From Caballeronia sordidicola (lineage in GTDB: Bacteria > Pseudomonadota > Gammaproteobacteria > Burkholderiales > Burkholderiaceae), in contig NZ_JNFG01000023.1 of assembly GCF_000729995.1 (NCBI RefSeq), forward strand, positions 37,994-101,993: 64,000 bases of DNA, written 5' to 3'. Every line of letters begins with the position of its first letter. Within the stretch, counting starts at the first letter, position 1. Positions 43,503 to 52,172 of this stretch are shown piece by piece. The position numbers and the translations under genes were made by a program. The notes beneath the pieces are model-generated. The model was not told where the DNA came from. It saw nothing but the letters and a program-made list of their open reading frames with translations, and searched no databases.

Positions 43503-44864
43503 ATGCCAAAAAGAATCGGCAATTTACGATGGGGGATAGTGTCGTTGCTGATCGCTCCCATCACCTTCGTCATGACGCTGGACCGCGCTGCGATGACGAT
43601 CGCTGCACCGACGATCCAGAAGGAGCTGGGTCTGTCACTTGTAGAGATGTCAGTGATCCTGACCATCTATTTCTGGACGTACGCATTGGGACAGATCCCT
43701 GCCGGAAGACTGGCAGAGCGGCATGGGTCCCGGAAGGTTCTGTTTGGGACGAGCGCGCTTTGGTCCTTGATGATGATAGTGACGCCGTTCGGCGTAGGCT
43801 TTAACTGGCTGGTGGGCTGCCGCGCCCTGCTCGGAGGCGCACAATCTGCGGACTGGTCAAGCGGCGTGCTTGCGGTGAAACGCTGGTTCCCCAAGAGTGA
43901 ACGCGCGAAGGGGAATTCCTTCCTCCTGGGTGGGCTTTATCTCGGACCTATCATTTCCGCGCCCCTTACTGCCTGGATGATTTTGCAGTTCGGCTGGCAC
44001 TCCGTCTTCTATGTGTTCGGCGCAATCGGCCTCGTTTTGGGCGTTGCCTGGTGGTTCGGTTATCGCGATGTGCCCGCGCGTCATCCCCTGATTACCACCG
44101 ATGAAGCGACGTATATCGCTGCGGGGCAATCGGAACCGGAGGCCGTCGCTAAAGGCGTATTCCTGAGGTGTCTCCGGCATCCACGGTTCTGGGTTTTCGG
44201 TATCCAGTACTTTCTGTTAGTCCTGATCCAAAGTTTTTACACGACCTGGCTGCCCACCTATCTCATGCGCGCACGTGGACTCTCTCTGAAGTCCATGGGC
44301 TTTGCGGCATCGCTCCCATGGATCGCCGTGTTCGTGGCGGTGTTTGTGGCGGGGATCGTATGCGACAAGATATTGAAGCGCACTCAATCTGTCTGGGCCG
44401 CTCGCGCTCCAGTCGCCATGGTGGGATTTCTTGTTAGCGCCGTCGCCCTTTGTCTGGCTTCATGGGCCGTCAATATTGCGGCCGTCGTAGGTTTCCTGTG
44501 CCTGTCTTTCGCCGCGGTAGGTTTTGTGCAAGTCGTCGTCTGGTCGGCAGCCCAGGACCTGGCACGAGATTTTACCGGCGTGATGTCCGGCTGGACTAAT
44601 CTGTGGGGAGCCGCATCGAATGTCGCGGGACCCGTTGCCGTCGCTTTCATGGTGAAGCTCACCGGTAACTGGGGGAGCGCCCTGGTAGTCATCGCACTGG
44701 CGGCAGCGGTAGGCACGGTGCTCTGGTTGTTTGTCCATCCTGAGAAGCCGCTGTTCGACACGCAGCAAGCTCCCGTTGCCGCCCCGCCTAAAGAGCACGT
44801 CCAGCAAGTGGCAAGCAACAGCGACTCGATCAGCGATTTGACTTCGGAAGAAGCGCGCCCTTGA
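43503..44864 (+). CDS. MFS transporter, ACS (anion:cation symporter)-like
   Basis: A 453-residue, 12-helix carrier. The N-terminal motif RAAMTIAAPTIQKELGLS and the loop LAERHGSRKVLFGTSALW, with WFPKSERAKGNSFLLGG between TM4 and TM5, are typical of the ACS family that imports organic anions such as phthalate, glucarate or hexuronate. The C-terminal tail is long and polar (about 30 residues after the last helix). ATG 43503 has GGAG 8 nt upstream; GTG 43497 is worse spaced. It lies 111 nt after the fusion gene on the same strand and is probably in the same unit. The substrate is likely a carboxylate, perhaps a pyridine carboxylate given nadC, but that is inference. Confidence 0.9.
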   Translation: MPKRIGNLRWGIVSLLIAPITFVMTLDRAAMTIAAPTIQKELGLSLVEMSVILTIYFWTYALGQIPAGRLAERHGSRKVLFGTSALWSLMMIVTPFGVGFNWLVGCRALLGGAQSADWSSGVLAVKRWFPKSERAKGNSFLLGGLYLGPIISAPLTAWMILQFGWHSVFYVFGAIGLVLGVAWWFGYRDVPARHPLITTDEATYIAAGQSEPEAVAKGVFLRCLRHPRFWVFGIQYFLLVLIQSFYTTWLPTYLMRARGLSLKSMGFAASLPWIAVFVAVFVAGIVCDKILKRTQSVWAARAPVAMVGFLVSAVALCLASWAVNIAAVVGFLCLSFAAVGFVQVVVWSAAQDLARDFTGVMSGWTNLWGAASNVAGPVAVAFMVKLTGNWGSALVVIALAAAVGTVLWLFVHPEKPLFDTQQAPVAAPPKEHVQQVASNSDSISDLTSEEARP

Positions 44865-44873
44865 TGTCTGTTA

Positions 44874-44911
44874 CCCCCGGGTTGCAGGTCGACGGCTTCC
44901 CGGGGGGCATT
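44874..44911 (+). terminator. candidate terminator ending the nadC-fusion-MFS unit
   Basis: CCCCCGGG (44874-44881) pairs with CCCGGGGG (44899-44906) across a 17-nt loop and is followed by GCATTTGA. The U-tract is short. The remaining gap up to 45205 holds only small direct repeats of GGCATC near 45128-45148 and no gene. Confidence 0.5.
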
Positions 44912-45205
44912 TGAGTTGGCTTCTATTCGACTTGAAGTTTTCTCGTTGCCGCAGCGCGAACTCTGACCGTCCCCACCTTCAGTAGAAAATTTCGCTCAAG
45001 TTTCCCCGATGGCTGTCGATATTGTATGAGGAATACAGTACTTAAGACATTGTCGCGGCCACCCTCATCCCCAACATTCAAGGATCGGCACACCGGCAGG
45101 ATAAGGCGTGAACGCGACGGAAATCAGGCATCAGGCATCTGGCATCACCGATGCCGCCGGTAGACACAGCGAACCGTGTGGCTACACGTTGTGGGGACTT
45201 ACACC

Positions 45206-46483
45206 ATGTTTCGCCGCGTCACCACGAAGGTACTTTTCCTCCTATGCGTCATGTACTGCATTACGTACATAGACCGCGTGAACGTCAGTACCGCGGCCGC
45301 GCAGTTCGGTAAGGAATTCGACCTCTCGCATACTCAGATAGGCTTCGTTTTTTCAGCCTTTGCGTATCCGTATCTCGTCATCCAGATCTTCGGCGGCTGG
45401 CTTGCGGATCGCTTTGGTCCGCGCCGAACGCTGACCATCTGCGCGTTCGTCTGGGCCGGTGCGACCGTGCTGACGGGACTGGCCGGTGGTCTCGTGTCGC
45501 TGGTATTCGCCCGCCTGCTGCTGGGTCTCGGTGAAGGCGCGACCTTCCCGGCGGCCGCCCGCGCAATGTCAAACTGGACGACGCCCGAGCGCCGCGGCTT
45601 CGCGCAAGGCATCACCCATGCCGCCTCGCGCATTGGCAACGCGGCCGCGCCGCCGCTGGTGACGTGGCTCATGCTGACCACAAACTGGCGTGGCGCATTT
45701 GTCATTACCGGCATGGTGAGCGTACTGTGGGCGCTCATCTGGGTCTGGTATTTCCGCGACAATCCGCGCGAGCATCGCTCGATGAGTTCTGTTGAAGCCG
45801 ACCGGCTGCCTGCCTACAACCTCGCGAAGATAAGCGGCCGCGTGCCCTGGCGCGCGCTGCTTCGACGCATGCTGCCCGTCACCGCGGTGTACTTCTGCTA
45901 CGGCTGGGTCTTGTGGCTCTTCCTCGGCTGGGTACCGCAGTATTTCCAGCATCAGCACATGCAGCTCGGTAAATCAGCGCTGTTCGCGTCAGGCGTATTC
46001 CTGACCGGCGTGCTGGGCGACTGGCTGGGCGGCGAGCTGACCGATTTCATCATGCGTCGAACGGGCAACCTGCGCCTCGCGCGCAACGTCATGGTCTCGA
46101 CGTGCATGTTCCTCGCGCTGCTGTCGCTCGCGCCGATCATGCTGGTTCATTCGCTGTCGATTCCTCTTGCTGCGCTCGCGCTGTCGGTGGGCTTCTTCTT
46201 CAACGAGATGACAATCGGGCCGATGTGGGCCGTGCCCATGGATATTGCCCCGCAATACGCGGGCACCGCGAGCGGCATCATGAACATGGGCTCGGCGGGC
46301 GCGGCGATTATCAGCCCGGTGGTCGGCGGCTGGATCATCGACCATACCGGCAACTGGAATCTCCCGTTCATTGTCTCGATGGCGCTGATGCTGAGCGGCA
46401 CGCTGCTCGCTTTCGTGATGCGGCCGGATCGGCAGTTACCGGGTGAAGCGAGTAGCGATGCGCCCTCTACCGGGTACGCCTGA
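45206..46483 (+). CDS. MFS transporter, ACS-like
   Basis: A 425-residue, 12-helix carrier of the same superfamily as the one at 43503 but a different subgroup. It shows YIDRVNVSTAAAQFGKEFDL, GGWLADRFGPRRTLTICAFV and RLLLGLGEGATFPAAARAMS, the standard ACS signatures, and GTASGIMNMGSAGAAIISPV in TM11. ATG 45206 has GGGG upstream. It begins 341 nt after the previous MFS gene and so probably has its own promoter. The substrate is unknown; organic anions are usual for the family. Confidence 0.9.
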   Translation: MFRRVTTKVLFLLCVMYCITYIDRVNVSTAAAQFGKEFDLSHTQIGFVFSAFAYPYLVIQIFGGWLADRFGPRRTLTICAFVWAGATVLTGLAGGLVSLVFARLLLGLGEGATFPAAARAMSNWTTPERRGFAQGITHAASRIGNAAAPPLVTWLMLTTNWRGAFVITGMVSVLWALIWVWYFRDNPREHRSMSSVEADRLPAYNLAKISGRVPWRALLRRMLPVTAVYFCYGWVLWLFLGWVPQYFQHQHMQLGKSALFASGVFLTGVLGDWLGGELTDFIMRRTGNLRLARNVMVSTCMFLALLSLAPIMLVHSLSIPLAALALSVGFFFNEMTIGPMWAVPMDIAPQYAGTASGIMNMGSAGAAIISPVVGGWIIDHTGNWNLPFIVSMALMLSGTLLAFVMRPDRQLPGEASSDAPSTGYA

Positions 46484-46581
46484 CGGGGTACTTTAAACAA
46501 CCGGCTTCGAACAAAACAACGGCACTGCGCGTAGCGCAACGATACGCATGCCAATCGCGCAGTAAAAAAGGGGAAGAAGAA

Positions 46582-48219
46582 ATGCTGAGAAACCTGTCGA
46601 TTCGCGCCTGTCTGAGCGCGATGATTGCCTTCTTCGGCGTGGTGCTGCTGCTTGGCGCCGCGGCCGGCCTGCTGTCGCTGCGTGCAAGCAATGCGTCGCT
46701 ACAGCAGATGTACACGGTCGATACACCCGCCGTCGCCGACCTGGAGGGCAGCGCAGGACAGTTGCTGCGTCTGCGGCTGGCGCTCGCGACCTACGCGTCG
46801 CTCGTCGATCTCAACGATCAGGACGGCGCCGCCGCGGTGCTCAAACGCTTCGACCAATATCTGAAGGTATCGAACGATCGCCTTGGGCACTATGTGAGCA
46901 ACGCGGGGACGGACGACGACGAGCAGCGTCTCATCAAGGACATGCAGGACAAGCGTGACCTGTTCCTGCATAACGGGATCGAGCCGGCCATGGCCGCGCT
47001 GAAGGCCGGCGACAAAACCGCGTTCCAGCAGTTGCAGGCTCACCAGCTCCCATCGCTCTATAACGGCTACGAAAAGGCGATGCTCACGCTGGAGCAATTG
47101 CAAATCGATCACGGCGCACAACGCTATCAGGACGCGCACGACCGCTTCTATGCCATCAGTACTGCCGTCGCGGTGGGCATGGTGCTGGCGCTGCTGTTCT
47201 CGTGGCTCGGGCGCGTCGTGCTGGTGCGTGCGATCGTTCACCCGGTCGATGCCACCATCGCGCAATTCGAGCGCATTGCGAGTGGTGACCTCACCGGTCG
47301 CATCGACGTGACGAGCGACAACGAAATGGGCAAGCTGGCGACCGCGCTGCGCAAGATGCAGGACTCGCTGATTGCGACGGTGAACACGGTGCGCGCGGGA
47401 ACGGAATCGATCGACACGGGCGTGCGTGAAATTGCATCGGGCAATACCGATCTGTCGCAACGCACCGAGGAACAGGCGGCGTCGCTGGAAGAGACCGCTG
47501 CGAGCATCGAGGAACTTAACTCCACCGTCAAGCAGACTGCAGAGAACGCCAGGCAGGCCAGCTCGCTGGCACAGGGCGCGTCGAGTCTCGCCGCCGAAGG
47601 CGGAGAGTTGACCCAGCAGGTGGTCGGCACGATCCATCAGATTGTCGACGACTCGCACCGCATGGCGGATATCGTTGGTGTCATCGAAGGCATTGCGTTC
47701 CAGACCAATATCCTTGCGCTCAACGCGGCGGTAGAAGCGGCACGCGCAGGCGAGCAAGGGCGTGGCTTTGCCGTGGTGGCGAGCGAAGTGCGTTCGCTCG
47801 CGCAGCGCAGCGCTGCGGCCGCCAAGGAGATCAAGGGCATGATTGAAGAATCGACGGCGCGGGTCCAATCGGGTGCACAACTGGTCGAGCGCTCCGGCTC
47901 GACCATGACTGAGATCGTCAAGGCCATTGCTCGTGTCAGCGCGATCATGAGCGAGATTGCTGCGGCGGCGATCGAACAAAGCTCGGGCATCGATCAGGTC
48001 AACATAGCAGTCGCTCAGATGGATGAGGTCACGCAACAGAACGCCGCGCTCGTCGAACAGGCAGCCGCTGCGGCGGGCTCGCTGGAGGATCAGGCGCGTC
48101 GGCTCACGGCGGCAGTGGACGTGTTCCGCACGGAAGCGTCCCGGGCGTCAAACGCGACGGGCGTTCACGGGCGCGGCGTTGAACTGGAGCGTGTAGCGCA
48201 CAGCTTGGCGCACTCCTGA
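46582..48219 (+). CDS. methyl-accepting chemotaxis protein, Tar-like four-helix sensor
   Basis: A 545-residue chemoreceptor. TM1 lies at about 10-32, the periplasmic part (about 35-190) is helical and resembles TarH/4HB sensors (SLQQMYTVDTPAVADLEG), TM2 lies at about 193-213, then HAMP (VDATIAQFERIASGDLTGRI) and the signalling domain with GIAFQTNILALNAAVEAARA and VVASEVRSLAQRSA. There is no C-terminal pentapeptide. The ribosome site AAAAGGGGAAGAAG is strong. It begins 98 nt after the second MFS gene on the same strand; co-transcription of a carrier with a receptor for the same compound is a reasonable hypothesis. Confidence 0.95.
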   Translation: MLRNLSIRACLSAMIAFFGVVLLLGAAAGLLSLRASNASLQQMYTVDTPAVADLEGSAGQLLRLRLALATYASLVDLNDQDGAAAVLKRFDQYLKVSNDRLGHYVSNAGTDDDEQRLIKDMQDKRDLFLHNGIEPAMAALKAGDKTAFQQLQAHQLPSLYNGYEKAMLTLEQLQIDHGAQRYQDAHDRFYAISTAVAVGMVLALLFSWLGRVVLVRAIVHPVDATIAQFERIASGDLTGRIDVTSDNEMGKLATALRKMQDSLIATVNTVRAGTESIDTGVREIASGNTDLSQRTEEQAASLEETAASIEELNSTVKQTAENARQASSLAQGASSLAAEGGELTQQVVGTIHQIVDDSHRMADIVGVIEGIAFQTNILALNAAVEAARAGEQGRGFAVVASEVRSLAQRSAAAAKEIKGMIEESTARVQSGAQLVERSGSTMTEIVKAIARVSAIMSEIAAAAIEQSSGIDQVNIAVAQMDEVTQQNAALVEQAAAAAGSLEDQARRLTAAVDVFRTEASRASNATGVHGRGVELERVAHSLAHS

Positions 48220-48272
48220 TATCGAATTATTGTGCGCAACCCGAGGCTTCTCATTCGCACTGAATAACGGGC

Positions 48273-49001
48273 TTATATCGATGTCGTCAGCCGGGTCAGC
48301 CACATCGGCGAGACCGACAGCAGCGCCGACTCTATATTCCTGTCATACCCCAGGAAAATAATGACGCCCAGCACGACAAACAACATGCCGAGCGCAGTCT
48401 TGGATACCTTTCCCAATGACGCGAGCAATCCGCGCGACCGAAGCAGCGAGGCGCGCGATACGCTGCCGAGCACCAGCAGCGGGACACCTGCGCCCATGCC
48501 AAAGACAATCATGAGCAACGCTATCTGCCCCAGGTGGGTACCTTGCGCGGCGAGCGTCGTAGCGGCGCCCAGCGTCGGTCCAACGCACGGGCTCCAGACC
48601 AGTCCCAGCAACAGTCCAATGCCAAACTGCGATACAAGGCCGTCACCACTCAAGGAGCTCAACGCACCCTGCGCTACGTTGCCCACCCGTGAACCTAGCA
48701 TGGCAAAGGCGGCTGACAGGCGGCTGGACAACATCACAATCCCGAACACGGCCATCAACGCGGCCGCCACCCGGCGAAATAACTCGGGATCGAGCCCGGC
48801 ATTCGCGCCAAGGTTGGCGAGCACCGTGCCAACGGCAGCGAACGACAAACTGCGGCCGCCCGCTAAAGCGAGCGTGCCGAAGCGGTGTTTCGACAGTGCG
48901 GACGCAATGAGAATCGGGATTAGCGGCAGCACGCAGGGCGACAGTATCGATGCCGCCCCGGCCACGAATCCCAGCACATAAGTGCCGAGCCCGAAGTCCA
49001 T
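48273..49001 (-). CDS. ccdA: CcdA-type thiol-disulfide membrane protein
   Basis: A 242-residue inner-membrane protein with about six helices that passes electrons from cytoplasmic thioredoxin to periplasmic partners. The two redox cysteines are in ASILSPCVLPLIPILIASAL and VWSPCVGPTLGAATTLA, the pattern of CcdA/DsbD-beta. Its ATG shares a base with the stop codon of the thioredoxin gene (TGATG), so the pair is translationally coupled. The likely job is to keep that periplasmic thioredoxin reduced. Cytochrome c maturation is the best-known role of the family, but no ccm genes are here. Confidence 0.88.
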   Translation of the reverse strand: MDFGLGTYVLGFVAGAASILSPCVLPLIPILIASALSKHRFGTLALAGGRSLSFAAVGTVLANLGANAGLDPELFRRVAAALMAVFGIVMLSSRLSAAFAMLGSRVGNVAQGALSSLSGDGLVSQFGIGLLLGLVWSPCVGPTLGAATTLAAQGTHLGQIALLMIVFGMGAGVPLLVLGSVSRASLLRSRGLLASLGKVSKTALGMLFVVLGVIIFLGYDRNIESALLSVSPMWLTRLTTSI

Positions 49002-49390
49002 CAAAGGGCTGATTCGAACGTCTTTCGAATAGCGGGTTCAGTGGTTTGACCGGTGGACCGCGCGACCTCGTGGCCTCCCTTGAATACGACGAAGGTCGAC
49101 TGCTGAGTGATGCGCAGGCTCTTCTTCAACGCGGTTTCCGTGTCGTAATCCGCCTCGAAGACAGTCAGTGATTTGAATTCAGCATCCGATGAGAGCCGGT
49201 CGACAATCGGTTGCTGGATCTTGCAGGTCGGGCACCACGTCGCGTGCAAATACACAACCGTTGGCTTACCGGCGGCAACCTGCTGGTCGAATTGGGTCTT
49301 GTTGTAAGGCGCCTCCCCGGCGAAGGCGATGTTCGCCAGCGTCAGCAACAGGGACCCCAGTGCCGCCCGTCCAATGATCGTTTTCATCAT
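49001..49390 (-). CDS. exported thioredoxin-family protein
   Basis: A 129-residue secreted redox protein. A Sec signal peptide (residues about 1-24, ending ANIAFAGEA) is followed by a thioredoxin fold with active site WCPTC in HATWCPTCKIQQPIV. The expected cis-proline region reads QQSTFVVFK, where the Pro appears replaced by Ser/Thr. It probably acts in the periplasm as a reductase that receives electrons from the CcdA protein encoded immediately downstream. Two ATGs stand in tandem; GGCGG lies upstream of the first. Membrane-linked disulfide reduction or cytochrome c/copper-site assembly are possible roles. Confidence 0.88.
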   Translation of the reverse strand: MMKTIIGRAALGSLLLTLANIAFAGEAPYNKTQFDQQVAAGKPTVVYLHATWCPTCKIQQPIVDRLSSDAEFKSLTVFEADYDTETALKKSLRITQQSTFVVFKGGHEVARSTGQTTEPAIRKTFESAL

Positions 49391-49586
49391 GTCGTCCGCC
49401 TGTTTAATTCGTCACTAAGGCCGGTAAATGGCCAGCAAATGGAAATTCGTCGATGAGGCAACGATGGTTACAGCGCGACAGAAAATAATTCGCGCCTGAT
49501 CTGGAGCCGATGCGCTGCTTCGATCTACCCATCGATATCCGTTAACCGGCCCCAATCTCAGCGCGGCCGGTTGAATCGCCTCGACA

Positions 49587-51068
49587 TCAAATCAATTTAA
49601 GCGTCGACGCCTTCAAAGTGGCCGCCGCACGCGTCGAGCATTCGAGCTTGCGGAACACGCTTTCGACGTGCGTGCGCACCGTGCTGGGACTCAACTCCAG
49701 CGCCTTTGCGACCTCCTTGTTACTGGCGCCCAGGCTGATGTGACGAAGCACCTCCGATTCACGAGGCGACAGCAGCGTGCCTTGAGCCGAGCGGGGTTTA
49801 ACCCAAATTCCGCCGCCGTCATACTCGTCATGTTCATTCGAGATCAGCGCACTGACGGCATCGGCATTGAAGCGCTCTGCCGACGCCTGCTCACGCAGCA
49901 GTGTTGCGGCATCTTCGGGGGAAAGGGCCTCACGCCAGGGACGCTTCGAGCGCAACGCGACCCAGGCGGCGGCGGCAGCAAGCACCTGGCCTTCGCGAGC
50001 TATACCCTCGCCTGCCACGCCCCGAAAATAGCCCGAGCCGTCCATCCGCTCATAGGCAAGCGAAGCAATCTCCGATTCGCGAGCGAGGCCGCCGATCTGC
50101 TTGCCCGCCCGTGCAGTCCAGTAAGGGACCAGCCGCACTTTCTCCCAGGCTGCCGCGGGCAGACGACCCGGCGTGTTCCATATCGCATTCGGGACAGCTG
50201 CGCGTCCCATGCCGTGGATCAAACCGGCGAGATACACGCGGCGCTCTGTCTCCTCACCCAGGCCCAGGCGCGCGCAACACGCGGCCGACGCTTCGGCCAC
50301 GCGCCGTGAATAGCCTGCCATCCAGGGCAGCTTCAGGTCGATCACATCGGCGATGATTTCCGGCGCACTCGTTTGCTGCATCGGCTGGGTATGCAGGGCG
50401 TCGTCGGGCGTCGACGCACTCCACTGTTCGAGCTCGTCCAGCCACTCCGCCGAGCGGGACAATGCGAGTTGCGCGAGCGCGTGCGGATACTGATGACCGG
50501 CCTTCTGGGTGATCAACGCTTTCGCCTGCTCCACCCCATAGATCCGGCTAAAAATCTCGATATCGCCGGCCAACGCGACGAGAAAAACCGCATCCGGCAC
50601 GTTGGCGCCTTGTGTGCGGTTCGGAAAACCGCCGCCGTCCCAACTTTCGAAAATGTGCCGCAACGCAACCTGGGTGGCGCCGGCCAGTCCGAGCATGCGC
50701 GCGACCTCGCCTGATACCTCGCAGTGAATCTGCGCCAGCGGCGTGATTGCCGCGCCAAACCCTCCCGGTGATTCATCGTCGCCGGCCCATCCAGGACGCA
50801 TCGCAAGCATATTCGCCCTGCTGCCGATGTCGTCTCCCAGCCACTCCGAGAAACCCGCCGCGTTAGCCGTGCAACCCGACCAGCGCAGCAGCGATACCTC
50901 CTTGACGACGCCGCACTGCATGTCGTCGTGGCCGGCGTCGGCGGCGAGCCGCGCGGCGATCCAACCGGTTCGCATCGAATGATCGGTTGGCTGCCCCATG
51001 CTGAGGTCGCCGACGAATGCAAGCGCCTTGACGGCGTCCAGCACCCGGATAGCAGATACGTCTTGCAT
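49587..51068 (-). CDS. LuxR-type regulator with two degenerate HD-GYP-like modules
   Basis: A 493-residue protein. An N-terminal HD-GYP-like module (DHSMRTGWIAARLA, LLRWSGCTANA, FESWDGGGFPN) is followed by a second (LAGLIHGMGRAAVP, AYERMDGSGYFRGV) and a C-terminal LuxR HTH (LSPRESEVLRHISLGASNKE, then VAKALELSPSTVRTHVESVF). In neither module is the metal-binding HD dyad intact: the first has SGC and the second HG. The GYP-type loop is also altered. c-di-GMP hydrolysis is therefore doubtful; ligand sensing is more likely. ATG 51068 has GAGG 9 nt upstream; a GTG at 51098 is the alternative. The targets are unknown. Confidence 0.85.
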   Translation of the reverse strand: MQDVSAIRVLDAVKALAFVGDLSMGQPTDHSMRTGWIAARLAADAGHDDMQCGVVKEVSLLRWSGCTANAAGFSEWLGDDIGSRANMLAMRPGWAGDDESPGGFGAAITPLAQIHCEVSGEVARMLGLAGATQVALRHIFESWDGGGFPNRTQGANVPDAVFLVALAGDIEIFSRIYGVEQAKALITQKAGHQYPHALAQLALSRSAEWLDELEQWSASTPDDALHTQPMQQTSAPEIIADVIDLKLPWMAGYSRRVAEASAACCARLGLGEETERRVYLAGLIHGMGRAAVPNAIWNTPGRLPAAAWEKVRLVPYWTARAGKQIGGLARESEIASLAYERMDGSGYFRGVAGEGIAREGQVLAAAAAWVALRSKRPWREALSPEDAATLLREQASAERFNADAVSALISNEHDEYDGGGIWVKPRSAQGTLLSPRESEVLRHISLGASNKEVAKALELSPSTVRTHVESVFRKLECSTRAAATLKASTLKLI

Positions 51069-51221
51069 CAGTTTCGCCTCATTTTTTTCGCTGCTCACGC
51101 ATGGCCCCCGTCTGACCAGACTCGGTCATTTGACCGATACAAGGGCTCGCCCAATCAGCGCATTCTCCACTCCGCGCACTAAATTCCTTCCCAAGCCTAT
51201 TTCTTCAAGAGGATTTACATT

Positions 51222-52013
51222 ATGAACACGCTGCTTAAAAAATGCCTGGCCGCTACGCTCTTGCTCGGTGGCCTGATGTCGCTCTCAGCATTCACGCCGG
51301 CGAGCGCCGCGTCCGCACCTGACGATCTGAAAGGCAAGAATGTGGTGCTGGTGCACGGCGCGTTTGCCGATGGATCGAGCTGGGACAAGGTTATCCCCAT
51401 TCTGCAGGCGAAAGGCTTGCACGTGGTGGCGGTGCAAAATTCGCTCAAGTCGCTCGACGACGATGCAGCGGCCACGAAACGAGTGATCGAGCAACAGAAC
51501 GGTCCCGTCATCCTGGTCGGCCATTCATGGGCCGGTGCTGTCATTACGCAAGCCGGTAATGACGACAAGGTCAAAGCGCTGGTGTATGTTGCCGCTTTTG
51601 CGCTCGACAAGGACCAGTCGATCAACGACGTCCTGAAGGGGAAGCCGGCGCCGTCATGGGCGTCCGCGCTGCAGAAGGATTCGGCCGGATACCTGACACT
51701 TTCGACCGATGCGATCATTCACGACTTCGCCCAGGACCTGCCGGTTGCACAAGCCCGCCTGGTGGCCGCGACTCAAGGTCCGTGGTTCGCCGGGTGTACC
51801 GACGACAAGGTGACCGAAGCCGCGTGGCATAACAAACCGTCGTGGTGGGTATTGACTGAAAAGGACCGCATGATTCCCCCGGCTTTGCAGAGCGCAATGG
51901 CGCAGGAGATCGGTGCGACGGTTGTGAAGGTTGATGCAAGCCACGTTGCGATGTTGTCAAAGCCGGCAGACGTCGCTGCGGCAATCATCGCTGCGGCGCG
52001 AGCAACGCAGTAA
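51222..52013 (+). CDS. exported alpha/beta hydrolase
   Basis: A 263-residue serine hydrolase with a Sec signal peptide (residues about 1-30, ending PASAASAPDD). The nucleophile elbow is GHSWAG near 104, the oxyanion region is VLVHGAFADGSSWDKV, and the acid/His pair fits LTEKDRMIPP and DASHVAM near the C-terminus. It resembles EstC-type esterases with small lid domains. The substrate is unknown. Ribosome site AGAGGA is good. It stands alone, divergent from the HD/LuxR regulator with 153 nt between the starts. Confidence 0.92.
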   Translation: MNTLLKKCLAATLLLGGLMSLSAFTPASAASAPDDLKGKNVVLVHGAFADGSSWDKVIPILQAKGLHVVAVQNSLKSLDDDAAATKRVIEQQNGPVILVGHSWAGAVITQAGNDDKVKALVYVAAFALDKDQSINDVLKGKPAPSWASALQKDSAGYLTLSTDAIIHDFAQDLPVAQARLVAATQGPWFAGCTDDKVTEAAWHNKPSWWVLTEKDRMIPPALQSAMAQEIGATVVKVDASHVAMLSKPADVAAAIIAAARATQ

Positions 52014-52022
52014 GTCGGTTGG

Positions 52023-52064
52023 AGGCTCCAGGCGAGGCTCTTGGCCATCGCTCGCCGGGAGCCT
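52023..52064 (+). terminator. long hairpin after the alpha/beta hydrolase
   Basis: AGGCTCC-a-GGCGAG (52023-52036) pairs with CTCGCC-g-GGAGCCT (52051-52064), interrupted by a single mismatch. It lies 9 nt after the stop codon, between convergent genes, so probably acts as a terminator although the U-tract is poor. Confidence 0.55.
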
Positions 52065-52172
52065 TCGCCTTGAGTCATTACGACGCTCGGGGCATTGCGA
52101 GCTCAAGGCAAGGTGAAGCGTCATCTCGCCAGCGACGGCAGTGCCGCGATCGCAATCGCGATCGCAATCGCA

